Positions 16,365 to 23,342 of a stretch of DNA of 36,068 nucleotides are shown piece after piece. The notes beneath the pieces were generated by a model that searched no databases, was not told where the DNA came from, and saw only the letters and a program-made list of their open reading frames with translations. This stretch comes from Herpetosiphon llansteffanensis (lineage in GTDB: Bacteria > Chloroflexota > Chloroflexia > Chloroflexales > Herpetosiphonaceae). The stretch covers positions 1 through 36,068 of the forward strand of contig NZ_PUBZ01000120.1 of the NCBI RefSeq assembly GCF_003205875.1. The letters run 5' to 3'. Each line of letters starts with the position of its first letter. Positions within the stretch are counted from its first letter, which is position 1. The position numbers and the translations under genes were made by a program.

Positions 16365-16829
16365 ATGTATCATGTTCCCAATAATCCCAACCTCCAATCA
16401 GCATTCGCAGCAATTTTGGATGCATGTATTCAGCGAGGGCCAGGCTTGGGCGTAAGCATCGGCGCGATCTATGGCTCGTATCTCGGGGTAGCGCGTGGTT
16501 TTATCGTTGGTAGTTTAGTTGGTGGCATTGTTGGGGTTGTTGGGAGCATGCTCTTGGCCAGTATGATTTATGCTTGGCAACACATGTTTCCATCAACAAA
16601 CCAGCGCAATTACTCATTGCTGTGGGTTGCACCACTAATGATTGTCATTGGCTATCTTTTAATTAGTTATGGCCTACTTGGCGAACAGCTTCGGCTTGAT
16701 CACTATCTCTACAATCTGCTGTTAAATAGCACCCACAATACGCGGCTAAGTAGACTGGTCGTCTGGCCAAGCTTGATCATCAGCGCCAGCACTGTATGTG
16801 GCGTGCCGCTAATCCTTGCAAAAATCTAA
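16365..16829 (+). CDS. Glycine-zipper membrane protein, array family 1, member 1
   Basis: The 154-residue protein is unrecognised by name. A short polar N-terminus is followed by CIQRGPGLGVSIGAIYG (about residues 21-37), the family signature. Two closely spaced Gly-rich membrane segments follow (about 25-75, GxxxG spacing), with a cytoplasmic-type IYAWQHMF, then two further hydrophobic segments (about 83-105 and 125-150). ATG 16365 has AAGGAG eight bases upstream, and the same context recurs at member 4. It is the first gene of the array on the plus strand, behind the conserved upstream block. Glycine zippers pack helices or form oligomeric pores in other families, but here a function cannot be stated. 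Its basic motif is weaker (WQHMF) than in members 2, 3 and 5. Confidence 0.75.
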   Translation: MYHVPNNPNLQSAFAAILDACIQRGPGLGVSIGAIYGSYLGVARGFIVGSLVGGIVGVVGSMLLASMIYAWQHMFPSTNQRNYSLLWVAPLMIVIGYLLISYGLLGEQLRLDHYLYNLLLNSTHNTRLSRLVVWPSLIISASTVCGVPLILAKI

Positions 16830-16905
16830 GCTTCCACAACATAACATTTGCAAACAGCCTAGCACCATTATAAATTTGGTCGTTTTGAGTTAAGGAATAG
16901 CTGAG

Positions 16906-17379
16906 ATGGAGCAACCACCTGTGCAGCAAATCGTCCAACCGCGCTGGCAGTTAATTCTGAAAGAATGTATTCAACGTGGGATTACATTAGGTGCAATCAT
17001 CGGAGCGATCTATGGCTTATTTATGGGCTTATTTTTCGGGCTGATCATTGGGCCGCTGATTGGAATAAGTGCAGGTTTGATTGGTGGATGGATGCTCGCG
17101 TTGCTGATTTATGCGTGGCGCAAATGGCTGCAACCAGCAACGCTGAGCGAGCAAGCAATTCGTTGGTTAGCTCCATTGCCAATCGGCTTTAGCTATCTGG
17201 TTGTTTGCTATCAAATTAGCAACCCACATTATGGTTTTGGCGCATTCATCAAAGAATTGCTTATCAACATCACGCATTTTCAGTTCTTGAGTATTTTTAT
17301 AACCTGGCCATTGATCATTATGAGCATTACGTTGATTATGGTGATTCCAAGCATCCTCTATGAAACTCAGTCTTATTAA
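16906..17379 (+). CDS. Glycine-zipper membrane protein, array family 1, member 2
   Basis: The 157-residue protein has the signature CIQRGITLGAIIGAIYG (about 24-40) and a Gly-rich membrane hairpin to about residue 72. IYAWRKWLQP then begins the basic loop, followed by WLAPLPIGFSYLVVCY and a last hydrophobic helix. A soluble segment between the last two helices is longer than in member 1. Its start is ATG 16906 with AAGGA upstream. It lies 76 bp after member 1 with no terminator between, so it is likely co-transcribed. Function unknown. Confidence 0.75.
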   Translation: MEQPPVQQIVQPRWQLILKECIQRGITLGAIIGAIYGLFMGLFFGLIIGPLIGISAGLIGGWMLALLIYAWRKWLQPATLSEQAIRWLAPLPIGFSYLVVCYQISNPHYGFGAFIKELLINITHFQFLSIFITWPLIIMSITLIMVIPSILYETQSY

Positions 17380-17449
17380 TAGGTGGAATCCTACACTAGT
17401 CACTCTGTTCGTGGACAAAGATTCAGCATTAATAGAGCGAGGAGCGTTT

Positions 17450-17956
17450 ATGGATCAGGTTTCGGCTAAACCCAAAACTCCTGTCCGTTTTATAACCATA
17501 GTTAGCCAATGTCTCGAATATGGTGCGGGCTTAGGCCTGATTATTGGCGGCTTGTATGGAATAGTAGTAGGACTCATGGTCGATCTGCTCCTTGGATTGA
17601 TTTTTGGGGCAATTTTTGGACTCATCATAGGGATGTTTGTTGGCTCAATTGGCGGGTTGCTGCTGGCGCTGGAGATTTACTGCTGGCGCAGATGGCTCAG
17701 CCCACGCAATCTGCACGAAGCAAATCTTTATTGGCTGGCTCCCAGCAGCATTGCCTTGAGCTATTTTTGCCTTTGGTACATGGCACTGCTGAATGATGAT
17801 CATTATCAGCAGCATCCATTTGCAGGGTTGTTGGAAGCCGAAACCCTCAGCTATGCGATGGGGCCAAGTGTAATTATTGGAATTACGATTCGGCTAATCT
17901 TACCCAAACTGCTAGCCCCTAAACCTGCCTCAACGCCAGAGATTAAGCCCTTGTAA
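17450..17956 (+). CDS. Glycine-zipper membrane protein, array family 1, member 3
   Basis: The 168-residue protein has the signature CLEYGAGLGLIIGGLYG (about 21-37) and a very Gly-rich double membrane segment with several GxxxG steps. IYCWRRWLSP starts the basic loop; LYWLAPSSIALSYFCLWY forms the third helix, and a fourth hydrophobic helix and a Pro-rich tail complete it. An upstream in-frame ATG at 17360 overlaps member 2, but ATG 17450 is preferred: GAGGAG precedes it and the residues line up with the paralogues. It is the last gene before the second copy of the upstream block at 17951, which overlaps its stop codon. Confidence 0.75.
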   Translation: MDQVSAKPKTPVRFITIVSQCLEYGAGLGLIIGGLYGIVVGLMVDLLLGLIFGAIFGLIIGMFVGSIGGLLLALEIYCWRRWLSPRNLHEANLYWLAPSSIALSYFCLWYMALLNDDHYQQHPFAGLLEAETLSYAMGPSVIIGITIRLILPKLLAPKPASTPEIKPL

Positions 17957-18027
17957 CAAGGTTGTAACATGCACTTGGCATACTTGCTTATGAGCGAAGA
18001 ATCTGCTTTACTAAGGGAGTATGCACG
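17951..18027 (+). promoter_or_regulatory. Duplicated upstream region B of the membrane-protein array
   Basis: Paralogous to 16288-16364, with the same two TGTAAC motifs 11 bp apart (17952 and 17963) and the same distance to the start codon. It probably starts a second transcription unit (members 4 and 5 and perhaps the following family). Confidence 0.6.
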
Positions 18028-18522
18028 ATGGAAGAGCTTAATCGCGAGCTTGATCTGCAACCAAGCCTTGGCGAATTAATCGACGAATGCTTTAAATATG
18101 GCATTGGTTTGGGTGTCGTTGTAGGCGGCATCTATGGTTTTACCCTTGGCTTATTCGCTGATTTTGCAGTTGCTTTGGTGGCGGCGGTTATTGGGGTAGT
18201 CTATGGGGCAGCGATGGGCTTGATTGGCAGCCCAATTGTTGCAATCATCATTCGTAACTGGCGCAAAAGGTTTGGATCAACGTTGATCAGCAATTTCGGG
18301 CTATGGTTGCTAACGCCAATCTGTTTGAGTAGCCTGCATAGCCTCAGTTGGTATCCTTTTTTTGCAGCCAACTATTCAATCAAAGCCTATTTTGCTGCTT
18401 TTTTGGGCAGTGGCAGCAATTTAAGTTTCCTGCATCTCTCTATTGTTTACCCAAATTGGCTGTTGGTTTTGTTTATGGTATTAGCCTTCCCAGCAGTTTT
18501 AGGTCGCTTAGATGAACTATAA
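18028..18522 (+). CDS. Glycine-zipper membrane protein, array family 1, member 4
   Basis: The 164-residue protein has the signature CFKYGIGLGVVVGGIYG (about 18-34). Its Gly/Ala-rich membrane pair, basic NWRKRF and two later hydrophobic helices follow the family plan. The second helix pair is more Ala- and Val-rich than in members 1-3. The start and ribosome site (GGGAGTATGCACG before ATG 18028) copy those of member 1. Its end is close to the next gene: the member 5 ribosome site begins 3 bp after its stop. Function unknown. Confidence 0.75.
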   Translation: MEELNRELDLQPSLGELIDECFKYGIGLGVVVGGIYGFTLGLFADFAVALVAAVIGVVYGAAMGLIGSPIVAIIIRNWRKRFGSTLISNFGLWLLTPICLSSLHSLSWYPFFAANYSIKAYFAAFLGSGSNLSFLHLSIVYPNWLLVLFMVLAFPAVLGRLDEL

Positions 18523-18535
18523 TCAAGGAGAGATG

Positions 18536-19015
18536 ATGCTTCATTCAACGACGGCTCCGTATCCCAAGCCGAATCTCTGGACAATTGGCAAATTTAGTTT
18601 AGGCTTTGGCCTCGCAATTGGCTGCCTTGCAGGCGCGGCGTATGGCCTGTGCCTTAGTTTAGTCGGCATTAGCCATCCGGCGTTTTTGGCAGCGGCGGCC
18701 TTGGCGATGGGCTTTGGGGCGATTTTTGGCTTGGGCTTGGGCCTAGCCGAAAGCCTGATCTTAACGCTAGGCATTTATAGCTGGCGGCGCTGGCTCGACC
18801 CCGAACAACGGGCCGAAAAATGGTTGCTGTGGTTATTGCCAGCCCTCATCATTGGGTTGCTGCTTGGTATTCGCTGGCTGATGCTTCGGGCTGATCCCAG
18901 CGATACTGCGTTGTGGCCATTGATTTTGCACCCAATTGCGATTGGAATTAGCGCCGTACTTGTGCGCTTGGTATTGCCAAATTTACTCAACGAAACCACC
19001 AGCGAGTATGTGTAA
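18536..19015 (+). CDS. Glycine-zipper membrane protein, array family 1, member 5 (divergent)
   Basis: The 159-residue protein keeps the plan but not the exact signature: GFGLAIGCLAGAAYG (about 18-32) replaces the Cys-started form. IYSWRRWLDPEQRAEKWLLW and four hydrophobic segments follow. ATG 18536 fits AAGGAG at 18525-18530 best; an ATG one codon upstream and another at 18512 overlapping member 4 are less likely. The codons are richer in G and C than in the small genes that follow. Function unknown. Confidence 0.72.
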   Translation: MLHSTTAPYPKPNLWTIGKFSLGFGLAIGCLAGAAYGLCLSLVGISHPAFLAAAALAMGFGAIFGLGLGLAESLILTLGIYSWRRWLDPEQRAEKWLLWLLPALIIGLLLGIRWLMLRADPSDTALWPLILHPIAIGISAVLVRLVLPNLLNETTSEYV

Positions 19016-19046
19016 AAGCTGCCTAGCATCAAGTTGAGAGCGTCCA

Positions 19047-19397
19047 ATGCAAAAGCCAGAGCCACCTTATACCGAACAATATCCTAAATATCGAGTTCCA
19101 ACCTACTATAAAAGATCGCTTGACTGGAACTTATTAGCTATTCTGAATATTCTGAATGCAGGATTCTTTGCATTTGTTGAATTACGCCTTGTAAGCAGTT
19201 CATGCACCGTTGATCGCGGGAGTACCACGTGTGGGCTCGGAGGATTGGCACTCTTCTTTAGCGCTTGGTTGGCGGTAATCTTATGTTTAAAAGGCTTATT
19301 CACTATGAATCGCACAGAAAAATCGTTGCGCTGGCTAACAATTGGTGTGCCAAGTATCCAGATGCTTATCTTTACAATTATTTGGCTTATTTGGTAA
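19047..19397 (+). CDS. Small membrane protein, array family 2, member 1
   Basis: The 116-residue protein has a polar, Pro/Tyr-rich N-terminus and three hydrophobic segments (about 29-48, 67-88, 97-116). Between the first two is SSCTVDRGSTTCG, whose two cysteines flank a VD. The same Cys-x-Val-Asp-x4/5-Cys element occurs in both later members, suggesting a disulfide-bonded outer loop. LNILNAGFF in helix 1 is also family-wide. It is the most divergent member and lacks the duplicated 5' region of the other two. It begins 31 bp after family 1 member 5. Function unknown. Confidence 0.7.
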   Translation: MQKPEPPYTEQYPKYRVPTYYKRSLDWNLLAILNILNAGFFAFVELRLVSSSCTVDRGSTTCGLGGLALFFSAWLAVILCLKGLFTMNRTEKSLRWLTIGVPSIQMLIFTIIWLIW

Positions 19398-19449
19398 TAG
19401 CAGGTTTTCTTAGGCACGATAATCTACTTGTTGCAACAACCTACCCTCA

Positions 19450-19546
19450 CTTCCATGCGTGATCGAAGGATTTTAAATCGGTAGCGAACAGGATTTGTAT
19501 GCCAGAAATTAATTATCATGTGCCAACAAACCCGAAAAAGCCGAAG
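19450..19546 (+). repeat. Duplicated 5' region, copy 1 (family 2)
   Basis: About 49 bp upstream plus the first 16 codons of the gene at 19499 closely match 19882-19980. The shared segment includes GGTAGCGAACAGGATTTGT just before each ATG. Upstream sequence is as conserved as the coding start, pointing to duplication of a whole promoter-gene unit. Confidence 0.8.
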
Positions 19547-19834
19547 CGTGGAATTATTGTATTATCGATCTTGGATATATTGAATACAGCTTTATTTGGG
19601 ACTTGCTTATTTTCATTGCTTAGTGGAGCCTGTGGTGTCGATCCAGAAGTTGTATGTCGTGCATTTTGGTATATATTATTACTTGTAACTACAGGATTAT
19701 CTACTGTATTATTAGCAATTGGCATTGGCTTTTTATACTTTTACAAAATATCAACATTTATGCGTTGGATAATGCTTGGATTGCCATGCCTAACCATTTT
19801 GAGCTTCAGCATTCTTTGGTTGCTATGGTCATAA
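19499..19834 (+). CDS. Small membrane protein, array family 2, member 2
   Basis: The 111-residue protein starts MPEINYHVPTNPKKPK, shared exactly with member 3, and then has three or four hydrophobic segments. The first carries LDILNTALF. A loop with GACGVDPEVVCRA contains the paired cysteines. After a second membrane region, STFMRWIMLGLP leads to the last helix. The identical N-termini and different membrane parts suggest a constant cytoplasmic interface with variable membrane or outer surfaces. No homologue of known function is recognised. Confidence 0.72.
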   Translation: MPEINYHVPTNPKKPKRGIIVLSILDILNTALFGTCLFSLLSGACGVDPEVVCRAFWYILLLVTTGLSTVLLAIGIGFLYFYKISTFMRWIMLGLPCLTILSFSILWLLWS

Positions 19835-19881
19835 CGTATTTTCTAGCAGCATAGCTTACGTCATTCCTCATCGCTATTTCG

Positions 19882-19980
19882 CTTCCATACGTGAGCAAAG
19901 GATTTTAATTATCGGTAGCGAACAGGATTTGTATGCCAGAGATCAATTATCATGTGCCAACAAACCCGAAAAAGCCTAAA
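19882..19980 (+). repeat. Duplicated 5' region, copy 2 (family 2)
   Basis: Second copy of the block at 19450-19546, two bases longer between the conserved ends. It includes the upstream region and first 16 codons of the gene at 19933. Confidence 0.8.
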
Positions 19981-20265
19981 TTTGAATGGCGATTTTCGGT
20001 TATTCTCAATATTTTGAATACCGGTTTCTTTCTCGTTGTTGCAACATTGTTGGTTGGCGGAGCCTGTGGAGTTGATCGAGAAGCTGTTTGTCGCGGAATG
20101 TCAGGAATGGCACTCATGGCGAGCTGTGGGTTAGCAGCACTCCTCTTGTTCTATGGCGTATATCGCTTTGATCATACATCAGCATTTATGCGCTGGTTTA
20201 CGATTGGACTACCACTCATTCCAATAATTCTGATAGTCATCAGATTGCTATCATTTAGGTTTTAA
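19933..20265 (+). CDS. Small membrane protein, array family 2, member 3
   Basis: The 110-residue protein has the same first 16 residues as member 2, then LNILNTGFF in helix 1, GACGVDREAVCRGMSG in the Cys loop, a Leu/Ala-rich second helix, SAFMRWFTIGLPL and a last helix. It ends 11 bp before the hairpin that terminates the opposing coiled-coil gene. It closes the eight-gene plus-strand array. Function unknown; the loop cysteines imply an oxidising, outer location. Confidence 0.72.
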   Translation: MPEINYHVPTNPKKPKFEWRFSVILNILNTGFFLVVATLLVGGACGVDREAVCRGMSGMALMASCGLAALLLFYGVYRFDHTSAFMRWFTIGLPLIPIILIVIRLLSFRF

Positions 20266-20269
20266 TGAC

Positions 20270-20308
20270 AAAAAAGAGCGCTGCACCCAAAAGATGAGTG
20301 CAGCGCTC
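20270..20308 (-). terminator. Intrinsic terminator of the TPM/coiled-coil operon
   Basis: An 11-bp perfect stem (20276-20286 with 20298-20308) and, on the minus strand, a run of six T directly after it. It lies 9 bp past the stop at 20318. The plus-strand array may use the stem too, but lacks a T run. Confidence 0.85.
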
Positions 20309-20317
20309 GTTGCGTAT

Positions 20318-22207
20318 TTACCAACTACCGCCGGAATCGCCGGAGCTGCTATCGCCACCGCCTCCCCAATCGCCGCCGGAGTCGCCGCCGCCGCTAAACA
20401 TGCCACCCCAACCTCCGCCGGAGTCACCGGAGCCGCTTGAGCTGTTGTTATCAAAGATGCTGCCGCCGCCGGAGCTACCACCGCCCCAGCCACCGCCACC
20501 GCTGCCCCAACCGCCACCATGGTGATGATCGCGACCGCTATTCATCATCGAGCCAATAAACATCCCAGTCAGCAAATCGCCAACATCATTATCGCGCCGA
20601 CCAGAATAGTGGCCGCTTTGATACTGGCCGCCATACTGTGGCTGATGGCTTTGTTGATAACTTTGCGACGCAGTTTGAATAATTTGGGCCGCTTCGTGGG
20701 CATAGCCGTTGGCTTCGCGTGCACTGGCCGCAATCTTTTTCAGTTCTTCTGCATCAGCATTGGGATTATACTGGCGCAGCGTTTGTTGCGCTTTGCTCAG
20801 CAAACTACGCCCATTCGAATTAGCGGGCAAGACATGGCCATATTGGGTATACCATTGGTTCGCGTTGTTGAGCGATTGTTGGGCCACTTGCACCGCTTCC
20901 GAGGCTTCGCGCCGCAACACTTCCAACGATTGGAAGCTTTCGTACATCGCGCTATACAATGGCGCTGCTTGGCTGATGACCGTGTTATAGCCACCGATTG
21001 CCGAATCTAAGGCCCCAGCCCGCGCTTCTTCCTCGTTGCGATCGGCTGAAAGCAGCGAGGTATCGGCTTCAGAAAGGGTGCGGCCAATGGCATCGATTTT
21101 TTTGCGATGCTCTGGTTTGGCATCAACTGGGTGCAACTGGGCAAAGTTTTGCAATTTACCAAGCTCTGCCTGCGCAGCTTTGGCCAAATCTTTGGCTTGG
21201 GCGCGCTTGGCGTTCATGGTTTCGACTTCAGAACGCGCACCAGCCAAGGCTTGGTCGGCATATTGGCGGGCTTGGGTTACCTGTTGCAACACGCTAATCC
21301 AATTTGGCTTTTCGCGCGTCAATTGGCTTTCGACGTTTTGCAGCAACGATTCAGCCTGAGTTAAGGCTTTTTCTGGCACTTTGCCCACATCAGCATCGTT
21401 GTTGCGCACATAGCCCCAGCCAAGTTTAATATCGCGCTTGGCATCTTCGATTTGGTGGGTTGCGCTTTTTTGAGCTTCGCGCAAATCGGCCAAACGCTTG
21501 CTAATTGCATTCAACAAGGTGTCGGCATAGACCAAACGCTCTTCGGCAGTTTCCAACTCTTCTAAGCCACCAGCCCAATCATCTTGGTCGGGGGCGATTT
21601 TGGCTTGTGCTGTTTGCCAAAGTTGGTGCGCTTGCGCGACTGCTGAAGCTGCTTCGCTGCCATTGCCGCGAATATCGCTCCACGATTCGGGCGCGTATTG
21701 GTTGACTTCAGCAAACTCGTTGCGGCTTGCTTCCAAACGACCATTCAATTCGAGGCCACGCGCATTAACTGCTTCGAGCCGTTGATTGAACGATTGTTGG
21801 GTGCTGGCGAAATCAGGCCCAAGTTTATAGGCACGTTGGGCAATCCGCTCAGCTTCATCAACTAAATCGCTAGCATCAGTTTGGTTAATTTGCACAGCGG
21901 CATTTTGCAAAACTTGCTCGCCTTCAGCTACCAACTGTTTTACGCCAGCAGCACGCTTGCCAGTGATGCTTGGCAAATGTTCTTCGGCGGCTTTGAGTTG
22001 GGCTTCGGCGCTTTTAAGCCGATCAAGCAATGGTTGAAGTTTGATCAATTGTTCCGACGCTACGCTCGCAGATTGCCGAGCATCGTTAGCATGTTTTGCT
22101 GCTAATGATTGAGCGGCCTGCATTACTTGTTGCTGAATCGTGGCAACTTGGGCTTGCGCCTGTTGTCCACCGATGCGTTGCAACAAATCGGCAGCGTCGG
22201 TTACCAT
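20318..22207 (-). CDS. Long coiled-coil protein with Gly/Ser/Trp-rich tail (second half of a TPM protein)
   Basis: The 629-residue product has no signal peptide or membrane segment. Residues 1-490 are almost wholly Ala/Gln/Glu/Lys-rich helix of coiled-coil type. From about 540 the chain becomes Gly/Ser/Asp-rich (SGGGWGGMFSGGGDSGG, ending GGSW), preceded by DHHHGG. In actinobacterial and related proteins a TPM domain, membrane helix, long coiled coil and Gly-rich end occur in one chain. Here they are split: ATG 22207 overlaps the upstream stop as ATGGTAA, and the start is inside an A7 run that forms a -1 slippery site. It may be made both by re-initiation and as a fusion. No close ribosome site for independent initiation is seen. 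Role unknown; probably a membrane-linked scaffold. Confidence 0.75.
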   Translation of the reverse strand: MVTDAADLLQRIGGQQAQAQVATIQQQVMQAAQSLAAKHANDARQSASVASEQLIKLQPLLDRLKSAEAQLKAAEEHLPSITGKRAAGVKQLVAEGEQVLQNAAVQINQTDASDLVDEAERIAQRAYKLGPDFASTQQSFNQRLEAVNARGLELNGRLEASRNEFAEVNQYAPESWSDIRGNGSEAASAVAQAHQLWQTAQAKIAPDQDDWAGGLEELETAEERLVYADTLLNAISKRLADLREAQKSATHQIEDAKRDIKLGWGYVRNNDADVGKVPEKALTQAESLLQNVESQLTREKPNWISVLQQVTQARQYADQALAGARSEVETMNAKRAQAKDLAKAAQAELGKLQNFAQLHPVDAKPEHRKKIDAIGRTLSEADTSLLSADRNEEEARAGALDSAIGGYNTVISQAAPLYSAMYESFQSLEVLRREASEAVQVAQQSLNNANQWYTQYGHVLPANSNGRSLLSKAQQTLRQYNPNADAEELKKIAASAREANGYAHEAAQIIQTASQSYQQSHQPQYGGQYQSGHYSGRRDNDVGDLLTGMFIGSMMNSGRDHHHGGGWGSGGGGWGGGSSGGGSIFDNNSSSGSGDSGGGWGGMFSGGGDSGGDWGGGGDSSSGDSGGSW

Positions 22208-23247
22208 TTTTTTGCGCGGTCAACCTCGGCTGGCGCTTGCGCGTTAATCGTATCAAGCTCTTTGCGTAAGCCATCCATCGCTTGCAATTCGCTGGTCAAT
22301 TGACGAACTTGATTGGTAATGCCATCGTAGCCCCCAGCAGCGCCTTCCAAATCGGTCACTGAAGGATTGGCGACGTTATCAATTCGTTCCCCAATATCAT
22401 CAAACTGAACTTTGATTTGGGTAAAGCTACTTTCAGCAGTCCGATGCCGCTTTTCTAATTCATTGGCTTGGGTCGATGGATAGCTAATTTTGTCGAAGCG
22501 TTGTTTTTCGCCTGCATCACGCATTGCTTGCGCAAGGTCAGCAATCGCAACCCCAGCGTTTTTCTTAGCTTGATCAAAGCGTGCCCGCGTATTGACTTGC
22601 GCTCCTGCTTCGGCAGCTTGGCTTGAACGGCGCTTGAGCAAGCCTGGCACCACAAAGAAACCAATCGCCACCAAGGCAATAATCACAATAACCCAGACGA
22701 GGCTTGAGCCAATGCCGCTGCTGCTACTGCTGCTCTGCGAACTGCTCGAAGCAGCACCAGCAGGGTCGCTGATGACCCGCGAGGTAGCGGTCAGCGCATC
22801 AACCAAGCCCCGCGTAGGATCGTTGGCCTTCAAGCCTGCGTTCAGTTGATTATTGCGAATCGCATCCGATTGATTGCCAGTCGTCAAGGCCTGATTGTAG
22901 GCGCTACCTGGCAAAATCGAGCTATAACGTGGGTCAAACGAAACATAGTAGATCAAGACATTACTTGGGCGGTCACTCGCCTTTGAGCTATTGCCAATGC
23001 CCAGATCTTTCAGGCGGCTATCCAGATAAGCGGTTTCACTTTGGCCGCCAGTGCTGTCGGTCAGCACAACGACCACCAATGCACCTTTATCGCTTAATTG
23101 GCGGGCAGCGGTATTGATCCGACTTTCGTCAACATCAACCCCGTTGTTATCGATCACCACTTTGCCGCTTTGGGCAAAACTAGGCGAAGCAAAGAACATC
23201 AAACTGAGCATCCAGAGCATCACTATGCTCCAGCGACGTTGTTTCAT
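22201..23247 (-). CDS. TPM-domain membrane protein (YgcG/TPM_phosphatase family)
   Basis: This 348-residue protein has a signal peptide (about 1-25, ending SFAQ) and a TPM domain (about 28-160: GALVVVVLTDSTGG, SNVLIYYVSFDPRYSSILPG). A Ser-rich spacer and one membrane helix (about 182-203) follow, then a cytosolic coiled coil (about 210-345). TPM domains occur in photosystem repair factors and bacterial envelope proteins; acid phosphatase activity is reported for some. ATG 23247 is chosen because GGAGG lies six bases upstream and the signal peptide begins there; an ATG 18 codons earlier is not supported. The frame ends AKKW-stop straight after seven A; a -1 slip continues into the next gene. 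Confidence 0.85.
   Translation of the reverse strand: MKQRRWSIVMLWMLSLMFFASPSFAQSGKVVIDNNGVDVDESRINTAARQLSDKGALVVVVLTDSTGGQSETAYLDSRLKDLGIGNSSKASDRPSNVLIYYVSFDPRYSSILPGSAYNQALTTGNQSDAIRNNQLNAGLKANDPTRGLVDALTATSRVISDPAGAASSSSQSSSSSSGIGSSLVWVIVIIALVAIGFFVVPGLLKRRSSQAAEAGAQVNTRARFDQAKKNAGVAIADLAQAMRDAGEKQRFDKISYPSTQANELEKRHRTAESSFTQIKVQFDDIGERIDNVANPSVTDLEGAAGGYDGITNQVRQLTSELQAMDGLRKELDTINAQAPAEVDRAKKW
22207..22227 (-). promoter_or_regulatory. Candidate -1 ribosomal frameshift site
   Basis: On the minus strand, GAGG (22227-22224) is followed after exactly 10 nt by A AAA AAA (22213-22207). The zero frame reads GCA AAA AAA TGG TAA. A one-base back slip reads into ATG GTA ACC and the downstream coiled-coil frame. 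Spacing of the internal Shine-Dalgarno matches the dnaX-type arrangement. A small stem (CCGAT/ATCGG) can form about 12 nt downstream. A simple overlap with re-initiation, transcriptional slippage or an assembly error would look the same. Confidence 0.55.
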
Positions 23248-23274
23248 AGCCAACCTCCAACAAGAAAGAACCAA

Positions 23275-23315
23275 GCTTGGATTAGGAAGCGCGAATGCCA
23301 TAGCCTAATCCAAGC
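23275..23315 (-). terminator. 12-bp hairpin between the PLP enzyme gene and the TPM gene
   Basis: A perfect 12-bp stem (23275-23286 with 23304-23315) with a 17-nt loop lies 28 bp past the stop of the PLP enzyme and 17 bp before the TPM ribosome site. It lacks a T run, so it may attenuate rather than fully end transcription. Confidence 0.45.
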
Positions 23316-23342
23316 CATGGCTATAGCGGCTTACCGTTACTA

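Noticed and set aside
20318-20530. GC-rich CCGCCG triplet tract as a repeat element
   Set aside because: It is the coding sequence of the Gly/Ser-rich protein tail.
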